NCBI GenBank assembly: GCA_032717465.1 | Contig: CM064671.1 | Coordinates: 56,805,394 to 56,869,393, forward strand | Length of the DNA stretch: 64,000 bases | From: Coenobita brevimanus | Taxonomy: Eukaryota; Arthropoda; Malacostraca; Decapoda; Coenobitidae | Direction: 5' to 3' | Part shown: piece by piece, positions 50,235 to 62,800 of the stretch | Position numbering within the stretch: the stretch's first letter is position 1 | Layout: the number at the start of each line of letters is the position of its first letter | Translations under genes and position numbers: made by a program | The notes under the pieces: generated by a model | What the model saw: the letters and a program-made list of their open reading frames with translations, nothing else | What the model was told of the DNA's origin: nothing | Database searches by the model: none

Positions 50235-51858
50235 TATCTATCTATCTATTGCCAGACGCCTTAATCCCGTACGGGTAACGCTTCTTTATATCCCCATTTG
50301 TCAGTCTGTCTCTCCATGTGACTCCACAGGCTCCTCTTAAATAACTCATTTCCACTGCTCTTACTCTTGACTTGTGTCACTACAAGAACGTCCAAGCTTC
50401 ACTTCCATACATTAGAGTTCGTACGACAATACTGTTATGTAGTAACTTTTACACTTTCATGCTCACTTCCCTGTTTCTTATCACTGCTTTCAAGGAACCA
50501 GACATTGTTGTACCCTTTCAAGCACTTCACCCTCCAAACTTCCATCCTTACTCAGCACACTACCCAAGTACTTAAACGTACTCACATTTTCCATTTCCTC
50601 ACCTTCCAACCTCATTGTACATTCACTGACTTCACCTCTCTCAAAGACCATCACTTTACTCTTCCCTACATTCATCTTTAGATTCCATTGATTAAACACT
50701 TTCCCAAACTTACCCACCAAGCCATGCAGCTCCCCTTCGTCTTCACTCAACAACACACTATCATCTGCAAACAACAGTACAGGGAGATTCCAAACACTAC
50801 CCTCTCTCACTAGGGCCACTCCAACATCCACTGCCCTACCTTGTATCTCTTTTATTACCCCATCCATGTACAGATTGAACAACCATGGAGACATGACACA
50901 TCCCTGTTTCAACACAACCTTCAAAGAGAAAAATTCACTCAGTTCACCATCCACTCGCACTGCAGCCTTAGCACCATCACACATACTCTTCACAGCATTC
51001 AACAATTTCCCATCTACTTCATATATTCTTAATACTTTCCACAATCCTTGTCTATCCACCCTGTCATATGCTTCCTCCAAATCCATGAAGGCCGCATACA
51101 ACTTCTTTCCCATCTTTTGAAACTTTTCCACTAAAGATCTAAGAATGAATATCTGATCTACACAACCTTTTCCCTTCTTAAAGTCTCCCCATTTCTCTCC
51201 AACTAATTCCTCTGTTATTTCCCTAACTCTGTCAATAAGTATCCAACCATACACTTTTCATATTACACTATGAAGACAAATGCCACTGTGATTACCACAC
51301 ACTTCTTTTTCCCCTTTTCCTTTGTACAAAGGAATACTTATACCTGACTTCCAATCATCTAGGACTCTACCTTCCTCCCAGGCCAATCTGCACATCTTCC
51401 ACATCCATTCTAATACTATCTCTCAAATATGCTTCAGCATTTCACCACACACTCCATCAATTCCTGGGGCTTTCCTCAGTTTGACTTTCTTTATTGCTTC
51501 CACAACTTCCATCCTACTGATTTCTTCCTGTCTTCTCACCTAACTCCTTCTCCCAGCCATTTCCCAGCCACTTATACTCGCATTACTACCATTCTCTATG
51601 TTTAACAATTCCTTGAAGTGTTCTCTCCATCTGTTCACTTTTTCTCCCTTCTCCACTAGTAATCTACCATTTTTATCTTTCACTCCCCTGGTAACTTCAC
51701 TGCCACCCTGTCTTACTCTCTTCACCTCTTTCCAGAAAAATTTCTTACAGTCCCTCCACTTTTCACTCAAATTCCTTCCAAATTCCTTATCCACTCTCTT
51801 CTTACTCTCTCTTACTAATCTTTGCACCTCTCTCTCTTCTTTTCTATTACTTATATTG
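50235..51858 (-). mobile_element. RTE-like LINE copy R3 inside an IR intron
   Basis: The GATA-type tail appears as TATC repeats at 50235-50249, then GCCAGACGCC. A 254-codon minus frame (51254-50490) is the best-preserved RT in the window: KLYAAFMDLEEAYDRVDRQG, LKQGCVMSPWLFNLYMDGVI, LLFADDSVLLSED and KYLGSVLSKDG. A linker frame lies at 51827-51540. The 5' part (endonuclease and leader) is missing. It has the same orientation as the receptor gene. Confidence 0.85.
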
Positions 51859-53068
<1,210 letters not shown>

Positions 53069-53289
53069 ATCGTGGAATAATTTGGAGGACTGAGAGGGTG
53101 GCATAGGTCATGCACACAAAGATAAAAATTATAATTATTAAAGACTGAATGGGAAGCATGTGAAAGAAGCCGGAGTGCTGGTAGAGAGAGCTGTATGTGC
53201 ACAAGGGCAAGGTAGCAATGAAGGTTACCAAGGGGGAGGTGGCCAGGAATGGCTAGAGTTTGGCTATGCCGGCTGTGAATTGGCCCCAT

Positions 53290-53775
53290 CCGGTTCACTC
53301 ATGAATTTTTAATCAAGGGCGCTCCCCCTCCATTCTGCGAGGATTGCTTGGTCTCCGTGACTTTTCAGCACTTGCTGGTGGAGTGCCGCAGTCTTGGGGA
53401 TTAACGTCGTCAGCACATCTCTGAGCAACCACGGCACCAGGCGAGTGAGGATTTGTGCCGTCTTTCGTCGGTGCATGGGTAAATGGCCTGCTGGATGGGA
53501 GGCGGAACCCTCAACTTTGTGGAAGCAGCTGGACTTTTTCATTGCATTATTATTCGTTTTTTTCCTGATTTTAGTGTTTTGTGTTTGTTTGTTATGGTGT
53601 TTTTAGTGATATACTGTATAGTATTTTTGCGGGTGCTTGGTATTAATTTTGGTGTAGGCTTTATCTTCTTATCTGCTATTATTCTTGGCTGTCATATTTT
53701 GCATTGTTTTCTGGCCCAGACGGTTGCGCCGCCAAATTTATTTCGGTTAATCAATCAGTCAATCAGCCAAGGAGT
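53290..53775 (+). mobile_element. I-like LINE 3' end fragment in an IR intron
   Basis: The plus strand encodes the C-terminal Cys/His block (CEDCLVSVTFQHLLVECRS, about 53337-53393). It ends with the family 3' end (GACGGTTGCGCCGCCAAATT, then CGGTTAATCAATCAG). It is antisense to the receptor gene. Confidence 0.75.
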
Positions 53776-54081
53776 TGGGATGCAACTGAATATTTTTCTT
53801 ATAAGGTGTTCTTGTCATTAAAGGAAGTTTCATTCGCTTGTTAATTATCCCGAAATATTTTTTATACGTATAGTGCATAATGCTCCTCTTTCCAGGCCAC
53901 AGAATATTAGTATTATTAGTGGTGTAAATGATGATGATAAACACAAATAAGTCGACAGTGGTGCAGGTGACGATGATGACAAATGTAAGTAACGAATAAA
54001 TGCATTGCAGTATGGTGACGGTAATAATAATGAGACGACGATGACGACTATGATGATGCTAATAATACAATGATGTCTTAC

Positions 54082-54260
54082 CTGCACGCCCATACAAATA
54101 CCGACACATAAGTGGTATCCTTCTTGCCAGTACTGAATGGTGTTCGGCCTCTTGAATCAGCATAGCGGGATGGAATAATGTATTGCATACGTTTTAGAGA
54201 CTCCATCATGGAAAACCCACCTTTGAGCACCTCCTTCAGTCCTTCTTCTAAAGGCAATAC
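54082..54260 (-). CDS. Ionotropic receptor, upstream exon (second ligand-binding lobe)
   Basis: The acceptor is CCTTTGACAG and the donor GTGCAG followed by GTAAGA. The exon carries 59 codons and two bases: [20 protein letters not shown], then [20 protein letters not shown], then a loop and [11 protein letters not shown]. The two trailing bases (AG) plus the first base of the next exon (G) form Arg, giving the VWACR-KGAPHYPIL junction. The matching phase across a 3.9-kb intron is strong support. It corresponds to the S2 lobe region before the conserved Arg. Earlier exons (pore, first lobe, amino terminus) were not found up to 64000. Confidence 0.85.
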
Positions 54261-54289
54261 CTGTCAAAGGAAAAGTTTCAAACGGATGA

Positions 54290-54346
54290 ACTTCCATCTA
54301 TCTATCTATATATGTATGTATATCTCTCTCTCTATCTATCTCTCTA

Positions 54347-54387
<41 letters not shown>

Positions 54388-54388
54388 A

Positions 54389-54435
<47 letters not shown>
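54290..54435. repeat. (TATC)n and (TA)n microsatellite
   Basis: Irregular TATC and TCTC units, then a TA run, directly upstream of the IR exon acceptor region. The following 850 bases (to about 55286) are anonymous. Confidence 0.95.
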
Positions 54436-54438
<3 letters not shown>

Positions 54439-55282
54439 GTTGAACTGTAGAAATCGTAAATTAGACCTCCCGCACACAAATGGGGTCCCCTGATTCCCTG
54501 AATCAACTTTGTGTTCTAGAGAGGAGGCTTAAATGACAACAGTACAAAGTAGTACAGAGGAAGGCAAACGGCAAAAGACCTTATGGTCCTTTCGAGGCTG
54601 CTTGTTACAGAGTAAACTATGACTACACGATCTAATTCTACATGCTGAAGAATAAGGATAGTAAAGCAAGAAGGCTTCCCCCACCTCCAAATCCTCCAGT
54701 TCAAACTGGCAAGAAAAATGGGAGAAACCACTATGCAGCATGGAAAAACTGATATGAAAATTTTAGTGGAAAGACTGAAAGGAAAAGTTACATTCTGTAA
54801 GACTGTATCAATAGGCTACCAGTTTGAATAACCTGAAAGAGAAAATAGTAAATAAAATGAATAATGAAATAATAAATAACTAAGGCACGACATTTTGGGT
54901 ACCGGTACGTTAAGTTAGCAGGGTGTCTGTAGACAGAGCAAGGAAATTGCACAGTGCACAGTGTGGATGTCCAGGGGTGAAGCAGCAGCCTTGCCCAGCA
55001 CTTTTAAGGTAGGCAGCAGTCAGTTAGGCACCAGCTCCGTTCACTCCACTGAGAGAAGGAACTTTCCCATGTGAGGCAAGTACACAAGTTTCCTCTTGAA
55101 GCAGTAACCCCTGGTACATTAAAAAAAATCCCGATGGTGGTCACTTCACCAACAGGGACCCTCAGTGATCCACAGCCCATCTCAAGTCAAAAGTAAGAGT
55201 TGTGACAGTCAACACAGGGCTATCTGTGCATATCCTAGTCAGTGTTTATATTATATTTGCATTTATAAATTGATGTGGGCTC

Positions 55283-55286
<4 letters not shown>

Positions 55287-55331
<45 letters not shown>
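55287..55331. repeat. (TA)n microsatellite, left flank of the foldback element
   Basis: A TA run ending exactly where the inverted-repeat arm begins. Confidence 0.95.
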
Positions 55332-55336
<5 letters not shown>

Positions 55337-56964
55337 GTAACGCGACGTATGACAAAAACTTACACCAATGATCTATCATGTAATTCTGAGTATATTTTGT
55401 TCTATAAACATATGCTTTCTGCGACCCCAGTTCAGTACCCAGCATTCGGCTGTTTTGTGTAAAAGCTCGTCTCTTGGATGTGCCATTGGGTGAGAGCTTC
55501 GCAGGGCGACAGGAGACGAGTATTATTAGCTTATACTGTACTATACATAAAAATCCCATATCCTATCAGTACACACGAGTTTTAAGAAGAAACGTTACGT
55601 AGTCTATTGATTCTTTAACATCAAGTCATGCATTCATGCAATTCTTTTGCACATATCGACTGTAATTAAGGATTAAATTCAAATTTTATGGCTTGCAAGG
55701 GAGTAGGGAGGGAGGGAGGACAGGCTGGTGTGTTGTTGCCAGTTATGTAATATTTGGTTTGTAGGACGTTGCTACCAGCATTATCATAACACCCACAGCT
55801 CATTCAGTGAAAAAAACGTTATTCTAAAGGAGATTAGCCTCATTTTAAGTCAGGAAGAATTTTATTAATCACAATTTTTCTGCTGCAAGTAAACGTGGCG
55901 CCACTGGATATCTCCACCTGTGTTCCTTTCTGCAGCACATCATCGCAGAATCCGTAAAAAAAAATACACGATATCTGCATATTCTTCATTGCTGTACGTA
56001 CGTGGCATGCTGTTTCACGAACATGTGAAGCTGAACCCGGTGAACAACAGAACGCGGAGAACAGTATTTAAAGTATGTGACTCCCCTGCAAATGTTCCCG
56101 TTCAAATGACAGTGGACGCAGGGTTGCCAAGTCCTTATCATCAGTCTCGCTAGTTTAGTCCTGAAAACTTGCTAGAATGTCGCTAGATAATAAACACTGC
56201 AAAACATCGCTAGAAAATACGATAAAAATCTCTAGAATATCACCTAAAAAAGGCAAAAATATCCAGAATGTAGCTAGATATCACGTTGTCAGATGTTAGT
56301 GCCGCAAGTAGAAGCAAGAAAATAGGTCTAGCAACATAGTCCTTACATTGGCAATCCTGTATCACTGTTCTCACGTCAGCATATGAAAAAAAAGGTGCCA
56401 CGTTTACTTGCAGAAGAAAAATTGTTATGAATAATAATATTACTCCTGACTGAAAGTGATGCTAGTCACCAGTAGGGTAATGTTCTTTCACTGAATGAGC
56501 TGTGGGTGTTATGATAATGCTGGTAGCAACGTCCTACAAACCAAATATTACATAACTGGCAACAACACACCAGCCTGTCCTCCCTCCCTCCCTACTCCCT
56601 TGCAAGCCATAAAATTTGAATTTAATCCTTAATTACGGTCGATATGTGCAAAAGAAGTGCATGAATGCATGACTTGATGTTAAAGAATCAATAGACTAAG
56701 TAACGTTCCTTCTTAAAACTCGTGTGTACTGATAGGATATGGGATTTTTATGCATAGTACGGTATAAGCTAATAATACTCGTCTCCTGTCGCCCTGCGAA
56801 GCTCTCACCCAATGGCACATCCAAGAGACGAGCTTTTACACAAAACAGCCGAATGCTGGGTACTGAACTGGGGTCGCAGAGAGCATATGTTTATAGAACA
56901 AAATATACTCAGAATTACATGATAGATCATTGGTGTAAGTTTTTGTCATACGTCGCGTTACACC

Positions 56965-56967
<3 letters not shown>
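55332..56967. mobile_element. Long foldback DNA element (arms about 570 bp)
   Basis: The left arm 55332-55902 and right arm 56394-56967 are inverted copies, judged by eye about 90% or more alike. Both outer ends read AGGGTGTAACGCGACGTATG going inward, and both inner ends reach AAACGTGGC(G/A)CC. The loop of about 490 bases (55903-56393) holds no recognisable transposase. TA runs lie at both outer edges, suggesting insertion at TA. The right terminus CAGGGTGTAACG is in the style of Tc1/mariner-superfamily ends. Its family is unknown. Confidence 0.85.

Positions 56968-57039
<72 letters not shown>
56968..57039. repeat. (TA)n microsatellite, right flank of the foldback element
   Basis: The TA run separates the foldback element from the 3' end of the CR1/L2-like LINE. 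Confidence 0.95.
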
Positions 57040-57043
<4 letters not shown>

Positions 57044-57442
57044 TGTTCTATTCTGGATTAAACATATTAAGTTGGGGGTTAGATGACAGATGCTTATTCA
57101 AAAGACCTTTAAAGGTTAGTACTGCATCACAATTTACTACATTGGAGGGCAATTTGTTCCATGTAGTTACAACTCTGTTAAGAAGAAATGCTTAGCTTCA
57201 TGCAACTGGAATCGTTTGCCAATTATTTTGTGCCCATTCCCTCTAGTATAATTCGAGTGATCAACTGTGAAGTATTTATCAACAGCCATGTTATTGTGCC
57301 CTTTGAATATTTTAAATACTTGAATTAATTCTCCTCATAATCTGTGTTTAGTTAGGGTGAAGAGATTCAGGGCTTCTAAACGTTCCTCGTATGGTTTGTT
57401 TCCCAAGTTAGGTATCATTTTGGTTACCTGATGTTGTACTCT

Positions 57443-58769
57443 TTAAAGTTTCTCTATATCTTTTTTTTTTTTTTCAGGTGACCAGAAATGGACACAATAC
57501 TCTAAATGTGGGCAAACTAGAGAATTATGTACGGTGTGGATAATATTGTTGGATTCATATTCGAACAATCTACCAATGAATCCGATTAATTTGTTTGCTT
57601 TCTTATCAGCCTCTGTACACTGTTTGCTTAGTTTAAGATCATTTGTTATAATAATTCCTAAGTCATTTTCATGACTGACATTATCTAGTTTAATGTTATT
57701 CATGATGTAACTTGCTTTTTCATTTCTATTTCCAATGTTTAGCACTTTGCATTTACTAATATTAAAGTCCATCTGCCACATTTGGGCCCAGTTAAACAGT
57801 CGATTGAAGTCGCTCTGTATAGCCTGCCTCTGTAAAGGTGTGTCTGATTTGTTACCAGTTTTAGTGTCATCAGCCAATATGGCTATTGTACAAGTTAAAC
57901 CCTCATAAATATCATTTATGTATATTAAAACAGAATAGGACCCAGCACTGAGCCCTTTGGCACACCACTTGTAACATCTTTCCAGTCCGATTCTTTACCA
58001 TGTATTATGACCCTCTGTTTACGTTCTGTATGCCAATTATCGATCCACTCGAACACATTGCCTCTGAACTCATGTGTATTTAATTTCTAAAGTAATCATT
58101 TACAGGGAACTTTATCAAATGCTCTTTGAAAATCGAGATATACAATGTCAACAGATCTGGTCTCATCATACATATATATTGAACATATCATAGAAGAAAT
58201 CCATGAGATTCGTGAGGCAAGAACAAATGGTTTGAAAACCATGTTATGAATCTTTCATGAGCTTATTTACTTCTAAGTGCTTAACAAATTTATCTCAGAA
58301 TAGTTTCCAACAACTTGCATACTACTGAAGTTAAAGTTATTGGTCGATAATAATTTACTGGTTGCGATTTGTTGCCTTTTTTGAATATCGGGGTTACTTT
58401 TGCTAATTTCCATTCACGAGGCACCTTACTGTTTCTTAGTGATTTATTGAATAGCTCGGCTAATGGCTTTGATATTACATCCACTGTCTCTTTTAGAATG
58501 CGCGGAGATATTGTATCTGGTCCTGGTGTTTTACTCACTTTAAGTTTGCTGATGGCAAGTCGTATGTCATTCTCGCTAACAGTAATGTCGCTAATTATGT
58601 TGCTCTCTTCTAAGGTAACAGGAAAAGCTGTGGGAATGGACTCTGTATTTTCAATTGTAAATACGGATGCAAAGAAAGTGTTGAGAATTTTAGTCATCTC
58701 TGTTTCATTTTCGGTATACTCTCCATTATCTGTGACTAGTGGACCAGTTGTTGCTGATATTACCTTCAT
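57443..58769 (-). pseudogene. LINE reverse transcriptase (CR1/L2-like), broken
   Basis: The first open stretch (58769-58290) runs from ITVSENDIRLAISKLKVSKT through PGPDTISPRILKE to VTPIFKKGNKSQPVNYYRPI, the classic fingers motifs. The middle is degraded. The catalytic region resumes as MADDTKTGNKSD (57877, usually FADDTK), then DFNISKCKVLNIG, LGIIITNDLKLSKQC and CPHLEYCVHFWSP. This polymerase copied element RNA at the nicked target. Stops between 58290 and 57877 inactivate it. Confidence 0.8.
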
Positions 58770-59028
58770 GGTTTTGATATAGCTGAAAAATTCTTTGGGG
58801 GTGGATTTACAGATACATGCAATTTAAGTTTCAAAGTTTTTCTCACTCTGCTTTTTTATTTTTTTTGCTCTTCGACAAAGAACATCATATTTATTTTTAA
58901 CACTTTGATTCTTTGTTGTAGTATAATTTTTGTGTGCAAGTTTTTTGGTTTATTATTTTTAGCAGGCCGTTGGTTCACAGTAGAATACATAATGCTACTG
59001 CTTTACCGAGAATATCTGTGAATAATTT

Positions 59029-59763
59029 TCATGCTTCATTAATTTCCAATGTTTGAACAATGGGGTCCAAGTCACTAGAACCTATCAATTCCTTAAATTT
59101 TTGAAAGTCTGCTCTCTTGTAGCCAGGCATGTTCTCATAACTAGTTCTGACAGTGCCATTCCTGAAACTGATGTTGAATGTAACCATGCAATGGTCACTA
59201 GTACCCAACTCTTCCCCTACAATAACATTATTTATCAAGCTTTCCGATGTGGCCGAAATAAGGTTTAATGTGCTAACTCCTCATGTCGGGCAGTCTATGA
59301 ACTGATACATTGAAGTTTCTTGCTAGTTAATGTACAGATCCAACCCTGTTTGTGACAACAGTCTCTCCCCATTTGCAACTGGTAAATTAAAATCACCAAA
59401 GATTACAGTATTATGGATGCTAGATATTTCAGCAATTTGGTTACCCGGTAAATATTTCATTGTGTTACTGGACTGTGCAGGTGGACGATAAATCAATCCA
59501 AGTACTGTTTTGCCATGGGATGGATTTATAAGGTGAAGGCAAATGTTATCAACATTATCAATAGAGGGCTTATGAATTATGACTGGATGAAGTCCTACTT
59601 TAATATGTAACAGTACTGTACACCCCCCCACTCTATTATTTCTCTCACTACTAAAAATACTGTAACCCATTATGTTGTACTCCACTAAAAAATCTTGTTC
59701 CTTGTTGAGCCATGATTCTGTTATGCCTATTGCATCATAATTTTCAGTAAGAACTTAAGCCTC
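59029..59763 (-). pseudogene. LINE endonuclease domain (CR1/L2-like), broken
   Basis: After the insert the frame reads VLTENYDAIGITESWLNKEQ, then the 120-codon stretch 59685-59323 with CTVLLHIKVGLHP, LGLIYRPP and the metal-site VIFGDFNLP. After stops, the catalytic GTSDHCMVTFNI appears at 59238-59029. Both catalytic motifs (GDFN and SDH) are retained, but the frame is interrupted. Confidence 0.8.
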
Positions 59764-59774
59764 TTGAAATATCA

Positions 59775-61743
59775 ACCGTGGTGACTAAGCACCACCAGAA
59801 CAGAGTGACCCCCCCCCCAGGAGGTGACCACGGAGGGGCTCCGAAGGCACACGTGAGGTCAAGGCTATACGGAGTATGTCCCCAACTACCCTGCACCCCT
59901 ATTCCCCAGAACAGACCCAGTGGGAGGGCCCCAGTCCACGCACATTACCCTCCAACTGGACAAGCCCTCGGCAGGTTCGGGGTGGGGCTGAAAGCACAGT
60001 CCTGAGCAGCACCACTGTGATGGCCTCCAGCTGCACGAACCAGGAGACAGCCTCTAGCTGCTCCCGTAAAAGTGATGGCCTCAGCCGCACACTAAACGTG
60101 ATGGCCTCCAGCCACACATCAAACGTGATGGCCTCTAACCACACACCAAAACATGACGGCCTCAGCTGCACAACCATAGAGATGGCCTCCAGCTGCTCAG
60201 GTGCTGCTTGACCCCACTTGTCCTGCAGAAACCAGCAAAGGCCTTCAGCCAAGGCTGGGGAGAGACAGCTATGCCACCTCTCCTTCTGCAGCTGCCCATG
60301 GGAGTATGACACAGATGGCGGCCTCCAGCCACAACAGCAGGCAGGTGACGGCCTTCACCCGCACCTCGACTGCATATCACTCCCCCTGCAAGACACAGGT
60401 GATGGCCTCCAGCCGGATCCATGGACAGGTGATTGTCTCCACCTGTACCTCGCCCACGGTCCTGCTCTGAAGTCGGGCCTTGGTGACTGTCTCAGCCACA
60501 CCGGCAGGGAAGGAACGGCCCCTAGCCGCCCTCCCCCTGTTGCCTACGGGACCTCGGTGACGGCCTCCAGCCGCACCAGGGAGAGGCATCACCACCAAAG
60601 CCTCTCACCCCCTGTGACTTCCCCAATGAAGGACAGCCTTCACTTGGCTCACCTCTCCTGTAGCCAAATGGGACGTTTCTCCGCCCCTCCCCACTAAGGC
60701 AGCCCCCAGAAGGAACCTTCCTGCCTAGAGGAAGTGTGGTGAGGTCCTTTGCTGTCCTCGGGAGTGTGTGCCAATGCCATCCAGCCTACACCCATGGGAG
60801 AAGACCACCTGACGAACTCCTGCCGGAAGCGAAGCCGCAGTTCGACCCTGACGGCAGCCTGACGGAAGGGAGACCGCAGATACCGGACTCCCTGAGGCGC
60901 CCATACAACCCTTGGACACATCCTCTCCAGCTCCAGGCAATGGCAACCTTCTCCCCAGAGTAGGCACAGACAAGCGTGCCTGGTCGCACTGTTAGGTCCA
61001 AGCCCTAAGGACCAGACCACTCTGCCAGGCCCGAGTATAGGGCCTTCCACCACGTCCGACCACAGCTCCCAGCAGACAACGTCACCCTTGAGGGTCGTCC
61101 CATGGCCCTTGAAAGAAGGGACACTAAACAAGACCCCTCCAACACCTGACTGACACCTGGAGATTATCCGGCCCCTGCATCCTGGCTGGAGTTCCCCTGC
61201 ATAGTGACTGTCCCAAACCTGTAGTGACTGTAATGCTCATGATACCTATATGTACAGTGCCAAACTAGTGCCCTAGTGACTAGAAAGTGTGCCTACGTGC
61301 CTATGTGTGCATACTGTGTTGTAGTAGTGCTTTACCACTGTGCGATATATGGTCAGACACGTTCAGATTGATGTCAGAGCCCAGGTAACAAACTGTGTGA
61401 GAATTAATATCCTTCATTGTGCAGTGTCCACCCAGCATCCTTTGACTGGCTAGTATCCTGCATGATACCCGCGAACCAGTCAGGACCCTCTAGTTTTTCC
61501 AGCACAGTTGATAGTACATAGTGTGTTGTGTGTAACTCACATCCGTATTGTACGAAGGTTGTAATTTGGATAATAAACGTGTAAGGTTGTTGCCTAGAGT
61601 TTTTATGTTCTGCTTTTCTCGTTGTGTATTCTTGCTCCAGTCTTGAAAGAGAACCTCGGCTATATTGCAAGTATTTCTAGGACGAGAAGTCGCCCTTAAA
61701 ACACCTAGCATAAGGCCTATAAATAAAAAAAAAAATTATATCA
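59775..61743 (+). mobile_element. GC-rich retroposed insert of unknown origin, poly-A tailed
   Basis: It sits inside the CR1/L2-like LINE between VNVHSL and VLTENYDAIG. Possible 6-base target duplications (ATATCA) lie at 59769-59774 and 61738-61743, and an A-rich tail with AATAAA lies at 61720-61735. These features suggest LINE-mediated retroposition on the plus strand. The 5' two-thirds are GC-rich and contain about twelve copies of a TGATGGCCTCCAGC-type motif. The last 550 bases resemble an AT-richer 3' UTR. No protein family was recognised, and the longest plus frames (59876-60211, 60218-60697) are repeat-driven. Confidence 0.55.
60018..60590 (+). repeat. Degenerate minisatellite TGAYGGCCTCCAGC(C/T)(A/G)CAC
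   Basis: About a dozen copies recur, first every 26-30 bases (60018-60200), then more widely spaced (to about 60575). The plus strand reads Met-Ala-Ser-Ser in one frame, hence an apparent repetitive peptide. Spacing is irregular, so it is either an old array or a repetitive coding region of a lost gene. Confidence 0.75.
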
Positions 61744-61749
61744 CAAACT

Positions 61750-62790
61750 ATGCACATTCACAAGAAGAGCCTTAATATCCTTGCCTCCATTTGGCAGTTT
61801 ACGATTAATGACATCTACATCGACTCGCTTATATGCCTCTTATGATGAGTGCTTTTTTCCCAGAAAAAAACGCACTGCCTCATCCTACAAATGACCAAGA
61901 CGAGCAGAGCCAACTGCATTTAAGTGTAGACCATCATGTGCAAACCAAGCCCACTGCTTATAGAAGTGATTCTAGTCGTCTACAAGCTCAATACTCTCCT
62001 GTAAGCAAAGCAACTTAATAAGGTTATTTTAGCTAAAGTCCTTGCTGTAAAAGACACTGCTTGCTGCAGTCCTTAGGAGATCACATGAAATGATAATGTT
62101 ATTAGTTTTTTCCTTGTAATGCTGCAGCATCAGCTTGAACTTGTTCAAGAGCTCTTCACACCTGGTTCGCATTACATCAGTGGTTCCTGTATGTGTGATA
62201 ACGAGACTGTCTTTAGCAGTACTTTCTGAAACAGTGTCCACAGCTTCAGTTACATCATCAAATTCACCTCCTTCAATGCAATATCTCTTTCTTTAAGTTG
62301 GCGCTCTGCCACAAAACTCCGCGAGCTGTCCACAGGTGATTCAGTGCCTCACCAGTCAAGCCTCATAAGTATCTTCATCAGCATCAGCTGATATCTGGAC
62401 TCTATTGTAGGTGGTGACTGGTAAAATGCATCGCATCCTTGACACTCTTGCACCATTTTGCACTATCTGGAAATTATCCTGTTCCAATAGGAGTTGGTTG
62501 GTTTCAGTCGCAGGAGGAGGGACAACGTCAGTGTTGCCTTGGGCAACAGCAGACATCGACTGAGGGGTGTTGCTCCCCTCCACATTGCTTCCAATGTTGC
62601 TTGCAACAAACTCCTCCAGTGTATCAATCCTGGAAGTCTGGATATTGATTTTGTTAGCAGCTTTTCCTCAAGATCACGGCAGAGGTTGGAAGTCCTGCAA
62701 GCAAAAAAGTGGTCAATGAAAAAGGATCCAGTGAAGCTATTGGACCAGGCTGTGCACATAATGTTCCGGGGCATTTGGGTGCTGCTGTTC
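61750..62790 (-). pseudogene. LINE ORF1 with esterase-like domain (CR1/L2-like) and start of ORF2
   Basis: The region 62790-62350 has a basic and coiled-coil-like N-terminal part (DTLEEFVASNIGS). At 62241-62029, DSLVITHTGTTDVMRTRCEE carries the GTND-like strand (here GTTD) of the SGNH esterase-type ORF1 of CR1 elements. At about 61900 FAHDGLHLNAVGSARLGHL carries the DGLHLN catalytic-histidine block. ORF2 begins DIKALLVNVHSL at about 61765 and is cut by the insert. Several stops are present. Confidence 0.75.
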
Positions 62791-62800
62791 TAAAGAAGTC

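Larger units (their letters stand above)
57043..62800 (-). mobile_element. CR1/L2-like LINE, split by a 2-kb insert
   Basis: On the minus strand ORF1 pieces occupy 62790-61800 and ORF2 starts near 61765. ORF2 is interrupted at 61743-59775 by foreign DNA, then continues with the endonuclease (59763-59029) and RT (58769-57443) to a 3' UTR ending near 57043 at a TA array. The ORF1 esterase-like motif and the RT thumb (SPEKKKKDIEKL style) support CR1/L2 affinity. All frames are broken. Confidence 0.8.

Noticed and set aside
54516..54741. Minus frames just upstream of the IR exon, considered as the next exon
   Set aside because: No acceptor-donor pair with a compatible phase and no receptor-like residues.
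59876..60697. Two plus-strand frames with repeated Met-Ala-Ser-Ser, considered as a secreted repeat protein
   Set aside because: No signal peptide, frame changes between repeats and irregular spacing. Kept only as a repeat observation.
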